64,000 bases of DNA, taken from the NCBI RefSeq assembly GCF_000771405.1, contig NZ_JDUI01000012.1:1-64000 (forward strand). Direction: 5' to 3'. The position numbers and the translations under genes are program-made. The notes beneath the pieces are model-generated. The model ran no database searches. It was given only the letters and a program-made list of their open reading frames with translations, and had not been told where the DNA came from. The DNA is from Bifidobacterium pullorum DSM 20433 (GTDB taxonomy: Bacteria; Actinomycetota; Actinomycetes; Actinomycetales; Bifidobacteriaceae). This document shows positions 1 to 8,548 of this stretch, piece after piece; the first letter of the stretch is position 1, and the number at the start of each line of letters is the position of its first letter.

Positions 1-454
1 CTGCTCCGCACACGCGGAGATGATCCCAGGTGCGCCAGCGGCTTGAGATGGACGACCAGGTCTGCTCCGCACACGCGGAGATGATCCCACGTTGCCATCG
101 ATGCTGCCGTTCCAACCGTTGTCTGCTCCGCACACGCGGAGATGATCCCTCCAACGACGGACAGGTCCGCATCTCCCATGTGTCTGCTCCGCACACGCGG
201 AGATGATCCCATGGATGAAACGATGTTCAGATGCGACATATGGTCTGCTCCACACACGCGGAGATGATCCTCGGATGTGGACAGCATCTGGCCGAGCGGC
301 GGGGTCTGCTCCGCACACGCGGAGATGATCCGTGGCCGCGAATATTGAACGTCCCCCCAGATTCCGTCTGCTCCGCACACGCGGAGATGATCCTACTTCA
401 TCGACAACACGCGAGGCTACATTGGCGTCTGCTCCGCACACGCGGAGATGATCC
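1..454 (+). CRISPR. Type I-E CRISPR array, trailer-end segment with 8 repeats and 7 spacers
   Basis: A 28-base repeat starting GTCTGCTCC and ending GAGATGATCC recurs at 1 (first two bases cut off), 60, 121, 182, 243, 304, 366 and 427. Spacers are 33 bases except 332-365, which is 34. The repeat holds a CTCCGC/GCGGAG stem with an ACAC loop, as expected for Cas6e cleavage. Its GATGATCC end matches actinobacterial type I-E repeats read in the crRNA direction, so transcription should run left to right with the leader left of the window. The repeat at 243 has A for G inside the stem. No repeat follows 454, so this is the trailer end. The eight-gene I-E operon at 3449-13553 is the obvious partner. 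Confidence 0.97.
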
Positions 455-619
455 CAACGTGACCGCCGGAAAGGTCGCGCACGCCCATAACGCGCTCACC
501 CGGCTCAAACGTGTACGATGAACGTAACTGCAACGAATAATCAACCCGAACGCTAACGTCCAGAATCTCAGCGGCAGAAACCATGATTCACCTACTTTCC
601 GCCCATTACAGTATTAGGT
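455..619. other. Trailer-side spacer region without a gene
   Basis: Between the last repeat and the noncoding left part of the IS110 element I see no open frame with a credible start, no further repeat and no clear terminator. The left boundary of the insertion sequence probably lies here or just to the right, but IS110 elements lack obvious terminal inverted repeats, so I cannot place it. Confidence 0.5.
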
Positions 620-864
620 GAGTCCTCAAATTGATTCGGGACTTGGTCGCCGACCGCGGTATGGCTCTTTCGCCCTGTCATTTCCATGATCCGGGGGTGC
701 TGCCGCCGCGGACGGGACGCTTGGTGACCGCTGATAGGGACATGGCCCGCCGCGCAGGTCCTGGGGCGCGGTGAGGCCTCCTCGTAATGTGGCTGCCGGG
801 ACCGGGCGTCATGATCGCACGTCGATCGCGGCGGCCCGGAGGCGAACGGACAAAGGAGACCGCC
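620..864 (+). ncRNA. Candidate bridge RNA region of the IS110 element
   Basis: IS110-group elements encode a structured bridge RNA in the noncoding left end just upstream of the transposase; it guides target and donor recognition. This 245-base stretch is in that position, lacks a convincing gene of its own and is rich in short GC-rich inverted segments, for example CCGGG near 799 facing GGCCCGG near 834. I cannot fold it or compare homologues here, so the assignment rests on position and family knowledge only. Confidence 0.4.
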
Positions 865-2181
865 ATGCAGGCCAATGACATCGGCGTCTGGCTCGGACTT
901 GACGTCGGCAAGGAATCGCACCACGCGTGCGCCCTCGACCGGAATGGCGACAAAGTCCATGACAAACCTCTCGGACAGGACGAGACGGAGATCCGGGACC
1001 TGCTGTCCCGCCTCGCGGAACGCGGCCGTGTGCTGCTGGTCGTGGACCAGCCCAACACCATCGGCTCGCTGCCTTTGGCGGTGGCCCGCGACATGGGCGT
1101 GGCCGTGGCGTACCTGCCCGGAGGGGCGATGCGCAAGGCCGCCCAGCTTCTGCCGGGAGACGCAAAGACCGACGGGCGGGACGCGTACGTGATCGCGTTC
1201 ACCGCCCTGCACATGCCGTCCACTCTCAGGGATTGCGGCAGCGACGACGAGACCCTCGCCGGGCTGAAAGTGCTCTCCGGCTACGACAAGGACCTCGCAT
1301 GGGAGACCACGCGGCACGTCAACCGCCTGCGCAGCCTGCTGCCGCAGATCCACCCCGCGTTCGAACGCGCACTGAAATCGGACAGAATCACCAGCGGCAC
1401 GGTCCTGGCGCCGCTCGAGCGCTACGGAGGCCCCGCGGGCATGCGCCGCACCGGCATCGCGCGCGTCTCCGAATGGGCCAGAAGCCGCAAACCGCGCAAC
1501 TCCGCCGCCATCGTCGCCTCCCTGTTCGACGCGATCGGCAGGCAGACCGTCACCGTGGCCGGCACCGAAGCCGCCGAGACGGTGATCCCCGCGACCGCCC
1601 GCCAGCTCATGGAACTCAAACGACAGCGGCGCGAGGTGGCGGGGCGGGTCGAGCGCCTATTGGAGAACCACCCTCTTCTCACGGTCTTGACCAGCATGCC
1701 AGGAATCGCGGCCAAGACCGGAAGCCAGATTCTCCTGGCCATCGACGGCGACATCACCAGGTTCGAGAACTCGGCCCGCCTCGCCGCCTACGCCGGCATC
1801 GCGCCCGTCACCCGACGAAGCGGCACCAGCATCAGGGGCGAGCACCCCTCAAGAGGAGGCAACAAACGGCTGAAGAACGCCCTATGGCAGTCCGCGTTCA
1901 TCGCCGCGTTCCACGACCCGGAAAGCAACGCCCACTACCGGCGCAAACGAGCCGAGGGGAAACGCCACAACGCCGCCATCATCTGCCTCGCCCGACGCCG
2001 TTGCGACGTCCTCTACAGCATGCTCAAAAACGGAACCCTCTACCAACCCAAGCAAACCGACCTGGCCAAGGCCGCCTGGCCGACATCACGCAGGACCAAC
2101 ACCGACGGCACCGGACACAGGGCGAAACGCGCCCGAAAACGCCACCAACAAACAACCCCAAACGGATTGACAAAACCATAG
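865..2181 (+). CDS. IS110-family transposase (RuvC-like DEDD plus Transposase_20 domain)
   Basis: 438 residues, full length for the family. The N-terminal RuvC-like domain begins with GLDVGKE (Asp13), followed by VVDQP and TDGRDA, the acidic positions of the DEDD active site. The C-terminal Transposase_20 domain shows SMPGIAAKTGSQIL, then AAYAGIAPVTRRSG and RGGNKRLKNALW, which are family hallmarks. I chose the ATG at 865 because AAAGGAG sits 6 bases upstream; an in-frame ATG at 787 lacks such a site. The protein should catalyse excision and insertion of the element together with a bridge RNA. No frameshift or internal stop is seen, so it may be active. Confidence 0.93.
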   Translation: MQANDIGVWLGLDVGKESHHACALDRNGDKVHDKPLGQDETEIRDLLSRLAERGRVLLVVDQPNTIGSLPLAVARDMGVAVAYLPGGAMRKAAQLLPGDAKTDGRDAYVIAFTALHMPSTLRDCGSDDETLAGLKVLSGYDKDLAWETTRHVNRLRSLLPQIHPAFERALKSDRITSGTVLAPLERYGGPAGMRRTGIARVSEWARSRKPRNSAAIVASLFDAIGRQTVTVAGTEAAETVIPATARQLMELKRQRREVAGRVERLLENHPLLTVLTSMPGIAAKTGSQILLAIDGDITRFENSARLAAYAGIAPVTRRSGTSIRGEHPSRGGNKRLKNALWQSAFIAAFHDPESNAHYRRKRAEGKRHNAAIICLARRRCDVLYSMLKNGTLYQPKQTDLAKAAWPTSRRTNTDGTGHRAKRARKRHQQTTPNGLTKP

Positions 2182-2239
2182 GGGCACCCCCAAGTAATAA
2201 ACTATGGGGCTTGACAAAACGGACAATGATTAAGCAAAA

Positions 2240-2263
2240 CCCCGGTAGTCTCACCTACCGGGG
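2240..2263 (-). terminator. Rho-independent terminator for the minus-strand DUF pair
   Basis: CCCCGGTAG and CTACCGGGG form a perfect 9-bp stem with a 6-base loop. On the minus strand it is followed by TTTTGC, so it would stop transcripts coming from the genes at 2315-2837. Confidence 0.75.
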
Positions 2264-2276
2264 CATTCATTGAAAA

Positions 2277-2296
2277 GCCCGCCACAATGGGCGGGC
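2277..2296 (-). terminator. Second hairpin terminator behind the DUF2442 gene
   Basis: GCCCGCC and GGCGGGC pair around a 6-base loop and are followed on the minus strand by TTTTCAATG. It lies 18 bases past the stop codon at 2315 and works in tandem with the hairpin at 2240-2263. Confidence 0.75.
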
Positions 2297-2314
2297 CAGA
2301 AGAATTGACGAGAC

Positions 2315-2569
2315 TTAAGCCGTGGCAAGCTCCATATCGGAACGCACTCGCTCCGGCGCGATATCAATATTCCCCGGCCACGTCGGCGCACCGAAAACCA
2401 GACGCACGGCATTGAACACACTCGTATCCTTCAACCGTTTGAACATGCCACGCTCCAAATACCGGGACATATCGAACACGCCCGACACGCCATCCGAACA
2501 CTTGACCCTAAGCCGATACCCAGGCAAAGGCTCACACTCGGTGACCCGAATCAGATAATCAATCGCCAT
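2315..2569 (-). CDS. DUF2442 family protein
   Basis: 84 residues. The pattern EPLPGYRLRVKCSDGVSGVFD followed by LERGMFKRLKD, FNAVRL and PTWPGNIDIAPE is the DUF2442 signature, with the usual TWPG..D..P core. The ATG at 2569 is preferred over the in-frame GTG at 2578 because a GAGGTGG site overlapping the upstream stop precedes it, implying translational coupling to the DUF4160 gene. DUF4160 and DUF2442 genes commonly occur as a pair and have been proposed as a toxin-antitoxin-like module; the biochemical role is not established. In this island it lies between the insertion sequence and a broken regulator. Confidence 0.85.
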   Translation of the reverse strand: MAIDYLIRVTECEPLPGYRLRVKCSDGVSGVFDMSRYLERGMFKRLKDTSVFNAVRLVFGAPTWPGNIDIAPERVRSDMELATA

Positions 2570-2579
2570 CTCAACCACC

Positions 2580-2837
2580 TCACTTCAACGGCTCAATAGG
2601 ATAAGGCTGCTCACCTTCATGGGCAATCTCCCACGAGGCACGCAAATCATCCTCATGCATGGCTATCCAACCTTGCACCATATGACGCTGCTTACGCGGC
2701 AGATCGCCACTGATAAGCTCCCCGTCAAACGTAAAAGCAGCCTCGTTGCCCTGATAGGACACATGCACATGCGGCGGATTATGATCATCCGCATACATAC
2801 GGACGATGATTCCGAAAAACATGCTGATTACCGGCAT
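2580..2837 (-). CDS. DUF4160 family protein
   Basis: 85 residues matching DUF4160: MPVISMFFGIIVRMYADDHNPPHVHV at the start (a two-His HVHV motif), then FDGELISGDLPRKQRHMVQGWIAMHEDDL and a terminal PIEPLK. An ATG at 2837 with GGAGG 7 bases upstream is a better start than the GTG at 2843, which would abut that site. It is the first gene of a two-gene unit with DUF2442 (10 bases between this stop and the next ATG). Such pairs are suspected toxin-antitoxin systems; which partner would be toxic cannot be told from sequence. Confidence 0.85.
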   Translation of the reverse strand: MPVISMFFGIIVRMYADDHNPPHVHVSYQGNEAAFTFDGELISGDLPRKQRHMVQGWIAMHEDDLRASWEIAHEGEQPYPIEPLK

Positions 2838-2989
2838 TCGCACACCTCCTTAAGGTTTCATGCCTCAAGCGTATCCCGTCCACCTTGGGTACGCTCCGAG
2901 TGGACACCACCGCCCATAAAGAGCGACGGCATCCCAACCACCATTAGCCCGATGGCCGGGGCAAGAACATATCTAGGGCACACACACGC

Positions 2990-3221
2990 CTAAACAGCGC
3001 TGTTTTCTTTCAGACTCGAAGAGTCCTCAGCGACAAGTTTTCGCAAGTCCTTGACCTTAAGAGCGTCGGCGATACGGATAGCAACGTTTAACGAAGCGTC
3101 TCCAATATCGCGGCCATCTGACCCCGTTTCAAACGCAACGATACGGGGCCGAGGCACGTTGGCCTTTGGCTAGTTGCTCTTGGGTCAGGCCCTGTGCTTT
3201 GCGCAATTCCCTAAGACTCAT
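2990..3221 (-). pseudogene. Frameshifted XRE-type helix-turn-helix regulator
   Basis: From the ATG at 3221 (GAGGTG just upstream) the minus strand reads MSLRELRKAQGLTQEQLAK, a typical XRE start, then runs into a stop. Shifting the frame by one base at about 3162-3167 restores the fold: ANVPRPRIVAFETGSDGRD, then LNVAIRIADALKVKDLRKL, ending at a TAG at 2990. One extra G in GCCAAAGGCC explains the break. It is therefore a recent pseudogene, or a sequencing error. It lies upstream of the DUF4160/DUF2442 genes in the same direction and may once have regulated them. A palindrome at 3229-3251 lies just ahead of its start. Confidence 0.8.
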
Positions 3222-3228
3222 ATTGGCA

Positions 3229-3251
3229 CCTCACTATCGCTACCAGTGAGG
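3229..3251. promoter_or_regulatory. Inverted repeat, possible operator of the XRE gene
   Basis: CCTCACT and AGTGAGG form a perfect 7-bp inverted repeat separated by 9 bases, immediately upstream of the regulator start. Autoregulating XRE repressors usually bind such sites. It also overlaps that gene's likely ribosome-binding region, so a hairpin function is possible. Confidence 0.45.
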
Positions 3252-3412
3252 CTAATTGTACATTTTTCGGCCTTTGTTCGCATGACCCATGTGGTGCGAC
3301 CACACGGTTTTACAGGTATATGTCGGTGACCTGACGTCAACTAAACCGATATTACGTTCACCAGCGCAATTACAGTGGCAACACCTGCCATACAGGCATT
3401 CCCAGAGCCTGC

Positions 3413-3444
3413 TATGATAAGTCACATCAACGGGGATAAAGGGG
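3413..3444 (+). promoter_or_regulatory. Likely -10 element and ribosome site of the cas operon
   Basis: TATGAT at 3413-3418 is a near-consensus -10 box, 31 bases ahead of the cas3 ATG, with AAAGGGG at about 3438-3444 as ribosome site. I do not see a good -35 hexamer at the right distance, so the promoter may be weak or activator-dependent. Confidence 0.45.
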
Positions 3445-3448
3445 TTCC

Positions 3449-6400
3449 ATGGCCAGTACAGCGCAGTTGAACACACACGGTTCTGATACGCCAGATTTTG
3501 GCATCGGAATCCCGCACGGTCTATCTGAGCAAACACTGTCCGTATGGGCAAAGACCAACCTCGCCGACCCATCCGATCCGAGTTATCTCCAACTGTGGCA
3601 GCATCTCGAAGACACCGCCGCCACGGCGTCTCATGTCTGGGACGATTTTCTCCCGAATCACGTCAAGGAGCTCTTAGCTACAGATCTCGGTGGCATGAAC
3701 GAGGCACGCGCAACGCTCCTGTTCCTGTGCGGCGTCCACGATGCGGGCAAGGCCTCGCCCGCATTCGAGATGATGAATCAACGCTGCGCCACGCGCACGC
3801 AACATACCGGCCTGACCATCGAGTACGACTTCTTCGGGGTCGAGAACAGATCACGAATCCGGCATGAACTCGTCGGCTATCGCGATCTGTGCGATTGGCT
3901 CACGGTTCGCGCCACAGCGCGCCCCGGAACCTCCGACCAAGGCAACGAACACAGCCCCACGAACACGTCGCGACAGGCACAGCCCACACTCCCGGCACTC
4001 GGATTGGCCAATGTCGTCGGAGGACACCACGGCACCTCAATCAACGACGACCAACGCCGGCTATTAAGAGGCAACGCCGGCGCCCGCCGGCTGGCCGGTC
4101 TGCCCCGCGACTCCGCCCCTTCCAATTGGCAACGGTGCAGGTTCGAACTATTCGATTGGATGGCCGCCGCCAACGGGCTCGACGCCATATCCCCGATATG
4201 GCCGCAACGCCCCGTCCCCAAGCGCTCACAGACCCTGCTGACCGCCGCCGTGATCATCTGCGACTGGATCGCCAGCAACACACGGTATTTCCCGCTGAAC
4301 GCCTCCGAACAGGACGAGGCCGTGTTCAATGCCGCCGGCCGAGCTGCGCGAGCATGGAAGGAACTCGGTATACCCACGCCGTGGCGGGCACCGCACTCGA
4401 CGAAAAGTGCGCCCGACACCACGTCCCCCGACGGCGTACGCACCGCGTACGACCGGTTGTTCGCCGAGCGTTTCCGGATTCCGGACGCGACGCTGCGCCC
4501 CGCGCAACGCGCCGCCGTGGAGGCGGCCGATACCATGGCGGAACCCGGTCTGATGATTCTTGAGGCGAATATGGGCGAAGGCAAGACCGAGGCCGCGTTG
4601 CTGGCCGCAGAGCGCCTTGCGGATCGGTTCCATCTCGGCGGCGTGTATTACGCGCTGCCTACCCAAGCCACGGTGAATGCGATGTTCACGCGTTTCACCA
4701 ACTGGATAGAACAGCTGCCGGCCGGCAATCGCCCGGCATTCGCCTCGATCTTCCTCGCCCACGGCAAGCGTGACCTGAACGACGAGTTCGCCGCACTGCG
4801 CACGCGGCGGCATGGCGACGGGACCTCGGCGGAGACAGCGTTCAACGAATTCAACGACGATTACGAGCTGCGTTGGAGCATGGACCACGCCAACTCCGAT
4901 GGCCACTCCAACGGCCGTTCCGACAGCCGGCAGCATGCGTTGTCCGCGGTGGTCAACCCCTGGCTCTCGGGGCGGAAGCGGGGCAATCTCTCCGATTTTG
5001 TCGTCGGCACCATCGATCAGGTGCTGATGGCTGCCCTGCGCAGCAAACATGTGGTGCTTCGTCATCTTGCGTTAGCGGGCAAGGTGGTCGTGCTCGACGA
5101 AGTGCATGCGAACACCGCGTACATGAACATGTTCATGGAGCGGGTGCTGTCATGGCTGGCCTATTATGAAACGCCCGTCATCATGCTCAGCGCCACGCTG
5201 CCGCAGCAGCGTCGCCTCGCGTACCTGCAGGCCTATGAGGCGGGCAGACGGGCGCTGAGGAGCGAACGCCGGTACGCCTTGGACTACACCTGCGGGCACG
5301 ACCACAGCGAATCCGCCGACAACGTCGCGACGTCGTCTGACGCCGAACGGCAGCATGGCAGTCGCGCCCGTTGGCGCCAGCGTCGGGAACACGATGCCAC
5401 AAACGCCGCCCAGACGCCCGCAACCACGCCGCCCCCGTCTCCCGACGTGCAATCGACCTATGATCTGCGGTATCCGTTGATTTCGCTGTCCGGAGATGAT
5501 GCCCCGCGATATATCGCCCCGGAGTCATCCGGCAGATCCTCCCGCGTCACGGTCCGGTATTGCGACGACTCCGACGAATCGCTCACGTCTCTGTTGCGCA
5601 CACAGCTCACCGACGGCGGCTGCGCAATCGTAATCCGAGACACAGTCGCCCGCGCACAGCACGCCTACCAGCTAATCCGACGCGAGCTGGCGGAGGATTT
5701 AGGGGCCGATGTCACGTTGGCGCATTCACGGTTCCTGGCGTTCGACCGCGCACGAATCGACCGCGATCTGGTTCACCGGTTCGGCCCCGATGGCGCGGAC
5801 CGGCCGCATTGTGCGATCGTTGTGGCCACTCAAGTCGCGGAGCAGTCGTTGGATGTCGATTTCGATCTCATGGTGACGGATGTCGCCCCGGTCGACCTGA
5901 TTCTGCAACGCGCGGGACGCCTGCATCGGCATCGCCGCGGCGCAGACGAACGTCCCGAGCGTCTGCGTGCCCCGCAACTGTTCGTCACCGGTATCGCGAA
6001 ATGGAAGGATGATGCGGCCCCGGAGTTCAGCGCCAGTGTAGCCACCGTATACCATCGCCATCTGTTGCTGCGATCGCTGGCGGCACTGGGAATATCCCCA
6101 GACGCGAATCGTGTCGTTGATATTCCCACCGCCATTCCGGAGCTCGTGCAACGCACGTATGGTTCCGATCCGATCGGTCCGGAATCATGGCGAGACGCCA
6201 TGAATGCCGCCGCCGAAGCTTGGGTCAATCAGCAAGACCGCAAGCAGGCCGACGCCATGTCCTTCCGTATCCTGGACCCGGGCTCGTCTCCTTGCGATCT
6301 TGATAATTGGCTCGACCGTGATCCGCTTGACGATCCAGACGGCCGCTCCGACAAGGCGAGACAGGCACGCGCCGCGGTCCGCGACAGCGATGAGAACGTC

Positions 6401-6829
6401 GAGGTCATCGTGCTGCAACAGACATCTGACGGGCTTCAGTTGCCGGCCTGGGGCGATTTCCATTCCGACGACCCGTTGCCCAATGGCATGGGAATGCCCT
6501 CCGGCGACCAGATCCGGGATATCCTGTCCTGCACCATCTCCCTCAGCCGATACAGTGCCGGCTGCTCGCTCGACGCCTTCATCCGCGGAGCCGAACTGCG
6601 CTGCACCGGGCCGGATGCCGTGTCCCGCCTGTGGATGGATTGGCAGCGGGTGCCGGAGCTCGCCGGACAGTTGCTGCTGCTGCTGGATGCAGATGGGTGC
6701 GTATCCGTCAACATCGAGGAATACCCGAATGACGATGCAGCCACCAGTACACGACGCAAGCCCATACGCAGAACCATCGCGTACCGCTATACCCCCGAGG
6801 TCGGCTGGCAGGCGATCCGCGATGAGTGA
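3449..6829 (+). CDS. cas3: CRISPR-associated helicase-nuclease Cas3 (type I-E)
   Basis: 1126 residues: an N-terminal HD nuclease joined to a superfamily 2 helicase. The HD pair is His97-Asp98 in GVHDAGKASPAF. Walker A is GEGKT at about 376-380 in LEANMGEGKTEAA, the DExH box is Asp550-Glu-Val-His553, and motif VI is QRAGRLHRH near 820. Cas3 is recruited by Cascade to an R-loop and degrades the target DNA. The protein is longer than the roughly 900 residues of well-studied I-E Cas3 proteins, with hydrophilic insertions near 475-500 and 610-660. It is the first gene of the operon, 25 bases before cse1. All key motifs are present, so it should be functional. Confidence 0.97.
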   Translation: MASTAQLNTHGSDTPDFGIGIPHGLSEQTLSVWAKTNLADPSDPSYLQLWQHLEDTAATASHVWDDFLPNHVKELLATDLGGMNEARATLLFLCGVHDAGKASPAFEMMNQRCATRTQHTGLTIEYDFFGVENRSRIRHELVGYRDLCDWLTVRATARPGTSDQGNEHSPTNTSRQAQPTLPALGLANVVGGHHGTSINDDQRRLLRGNAGARRLAGLPRDSAPSNWQRCRFELFDWMAAANGLDAISPIWPQRPVPKRSQTLLTAAVIICDWIASNTRYFPLNASEQDEAVFNAAGRAARAWKELGIPTPWRAPHSTKSAPDTTSPDGVRTAYDRLFAERFRIPDATLRPAQRAAVEAADTMAEPGLMILEANMGEGKTEAALLAAERLADRFHLGGVYYALPTQATVNAMFTRFTNWIEQLPAGNRPAFASIFLAHGKRDLNDEFAALRTRRHGDGTSAETAFNEFNDDYELRWSMDHANSDGHSNGRSDSRQHALSAVVNPWLSGRKRGNLSDFVVGTIDQVLMAALRSKHVVLRHLALAGKVVVLDEVHANTAYMNMFMERVLSWLAYYETPVIMLSATLPQQRRLAYLQAYEAGRRALRSERRYALDYTCGHDHSESADNVATSSDAERQHGSRARWRQRREHDATNAAQTPATTPPPSPDVQSTYDLRYPLISLSGDDAPRYIAPESSGRSSRVTVRYCDDSDESLTSLLRTQLTDGGCAIVIRDTVARAQHAYQLIRRELAEDLGADVTLAHSRFLAFDRARIDRDLVHRFGPDGADRPHCAIVVATQVAEQSLDVDFDLMVTDVAPVDLILQRAGRLHRHRRGADERPERLRAPQLFVTGIAKWKDDAAPEFSASVATVYHRHLLLRSLAALGISPDANRVVDIPTAIPELVQRTYGSDPIGPESWRDAMNAAAEAWVNQQDRKQADAMSFRILDPGSSPCDLDNWLDRDPLDDPDGRSDKARQARAAVRDSDENVEVIVLQQTSDGLQLPAWGDFHSDDPLPNGMGMPSGDQIRDILSCTISLSRYSAGCSLDAFIRGAELRCTGPDAVSRLWMDWQRVPELAGQLLLLLDADGCVSVNIEEYPNDDAATSTRRKPIRRTIAYRYTPEVGWQAIRDE

Positions 6830-6854
6830 TAACACTCCAAGGAAGGAGGCAGCG

Positions 6855-8510
6855 ATGCCGCACACTCCATCATTTGACCTACGCACCGAACCATGGATTC
6901 CAGCGACGTTCATTTCCGACGGCAAGGAACACATGGTCTCCCTCTCCGATGCCCTAATCAATGCCCGCGATATCCGATCCATCGGCGGAGACATGCCCAT
7001 ACAGACCCCGGCGATGCTCCGACTACTACTGGCCGTGCTATACGGACTCTACCCCGGCGGACCGTCCTTCGACGAGTGGCGCGAACTTTGGGATAAGGGA
7101 CCATTCAACGACGACATTGCCGATTATCTCGACCAATACGCCGACCGCTGGGATCTGTTCGACGAGCACACGCCGTTCTTCCAGGTCGCCGACTTGCGCA
7201 CGGAGAAAGGCACCTATTCAGGTCTGGAGAAGCTCATCTTCGACGTGCCCAACGGTGCCCCGTTCTTCACCACACGTCTCGGCGAGGGGCTGCAGCGTCT
7301 CTCCTTTGCCGAGGCGGCACGTTGGCTGGTCACCGCCCAGGCTTTCGACCCGTCCGGAATCAAGTCCGGAGCCGTGGGGGACCCTCGCGTCAAGGGAGGC
7401 AAAGGCTACCCGATCGGCATCGCCTGGACAGGCAATCTGGGCGTGCTCATCTGCGAAGGGGCCAATCTGTGGCAGACACTGCTGCTGAACTTCGTCGGCA
7501 GCGCCTTGGCCCCGCACGGCGAACCACTGCCTTGGTCCGACGACATGCCGGCTTGGGAGCGCTCCCAGCCCACGGCATTGGCCACGCCCGGTCTCGATCA
7601 GGAACACCCCGGCGACGTTCGACGATTCCATGGCCCGGCCACGCTGATGACTTGGCCAAGCCGTCGTATCCGACTGATTCACGACGACCAATGGGTCACC
7701 GGCGTCATCATCGCCAACGGCGACCAACTCAAACCACAGATGGCTGACAGCTACGAGACGATGACGGCGTGGCGGGAAAGCGCTCCACAGGCGAAGGCGC
7801 TCGGGCGGCCGCAGGTGTACATGCCCCGCACCCATACGCCAAATCGCGCAATCTGGCGAGGCATCGCCACATTTCTGCCATCCGGAACCATATCCGGTGA
7901 GCAACCGGCCCAGTCCAAGCCCCCGCTGACGGTCGATTGGTTGAACAAGCTTGAGCTCCACGGACTGTTGCCTGACATCCAGGTCCGGATGCACGCCTAT
8001 GGCGTGACCTACGGCAGCAACAACTCCGTCATTGACGAGGTCGTAGATGACGCCATGGATCTGCACCTACACGTACTCGCCTCGGACTCCGACGACCTGA
8101 AACAATGTTTCATCTCCGCGGCCGACTTGGCCGACCAAGGCGCCGGTATCTGCCGATCCTTGGCCTCCAACCTCGCATTGGCCGCCGGGATTCCGCCAGA
8201 CGCGTGGCGGACGCAGGCCACCCAGCAAGCCTATGCAGCGTTCGACCGGCTGTACCGGAGTTGGACAGCAAACATCACATCGCCGAACCAGACCGATCAG
8301 GCCCGCGAACAATGGAGGAACATCGTCCGCAGCACACTCAATGATCTGGGCGACTCCTTGCTCGCACAGGCACCGTCGAGCGCATTCACCGGCAGATACG
8401 ATGCCGCCGGCACCTTGCAATCGGCAGGCAAGGCCGACCTGTTCTTCCGCTCCGCAGTCAACAAACTGACCGCCACCCCATCAATCAGCAGCGAGCAGGA
8501 CAACGCATAA
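6855..8510 (+). CDS. cse1: Cascade large subunit Cse1 (Cas8e)
   Basis: 551 residues from an ATG with AAGGAGG at 6843-6849. It begins FDLRTEPWIP, the characteristic Cse1 N-terminus, and contains RLLLAVLYGLYP and DLFDEHTPFFQV, also typical. Cse1 recognises the PAM, sits at the crRNA 5' end of Cascade and recruits Cas3; its C-terminal four-helix bundle contacts target DNA. The reading frame stays open far upstream inside cas3, but the ribosome site and N-terminal homology fix the start here. Spacing to cse2 is 38 bases. Confidence 0.96.
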   Translation: MPHTPSFDLRTEPWIPATFISDGKEHMVSLSDALINARDIRSIGGDMPIQTPAMLRLLLAVLYGLYPGGPSFDEWRELWDKGPFNDDIADYLDQYADRWDLFDEHTPFFQVADLRTEKGTYSGLEKLIFDVPNGAPFFTTRLGEGLQRLSFAEAARWLVTAQAFDPSGIKSGAVGDPRVKGGKGYPIGIAWTGNLGVLICEGANLWQTLLLNFVGSALAPHGEPLPWSDDMPAWERSQPTALATPGLDQEHPGDVRRFHGPATLMTWPSRRIRLIHDDQWVTGVIIANGDQLKPQMADSYETMTAWRESAPQAKALGRPQVYMPRTHTPNRAIWRGIATFLPSGTISGEQPAQSKPPLTVDWLNKLELHGLLPDIQVRMHAYGVTYGSNNSVIDEVVDDAMDLHLHVLASDSDDLKQCFISAADLADQGAGICRSLASNLALAAGIPPDAWRTQATQQAYAAFDRLYRSWTANITSPNQTDQAREQWRNIVRSTLNDLGDSLLAQAPSSAFTGRYDAAGTLQSAGKADLFFRSAVNKLTATPSISSEQDNA

Positions 8511-8548
8511 CCAGTCACGCCACCAATCGATCATGGAAAGGAGCTCGT

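Larger units (their letters stand above)
600..2225 (+). mobile_element. IS110-family insertion sequence (approximate ends)
   Basis: An intact IS110-type transposase lies between a long upstream noncoding stretch and a short downstream one, the layout of IS110-group elements. Just past the stop, TTGACAAAAC occurs at about 2167 and again at about 2212, separated by a short inverted CATAGGGG/CTATGGGG pair; this is plausible right-end sequence. Both ends are estimates. The element sits between the CRISPR trailer and the DUF4160/DUF2442 pair and has a good ribosome site and full-length gene, suggesting a recent, possibly active insertion. Confidence 0.7.

Noticed and set aside
231..521. Open frame of 96 codons across the CRISPR array
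   Set aside because: It translates repeats (LLRTRGDDP occurs again and again) and has no ribosome site; the CRISPR structure explains it.
3252..3572. Minus-strand 106-codon frame upstream of cas3
   Set aside because: No ribosome site or family resemblance, and it overlaps the cas3 start; treated as leader sequence.
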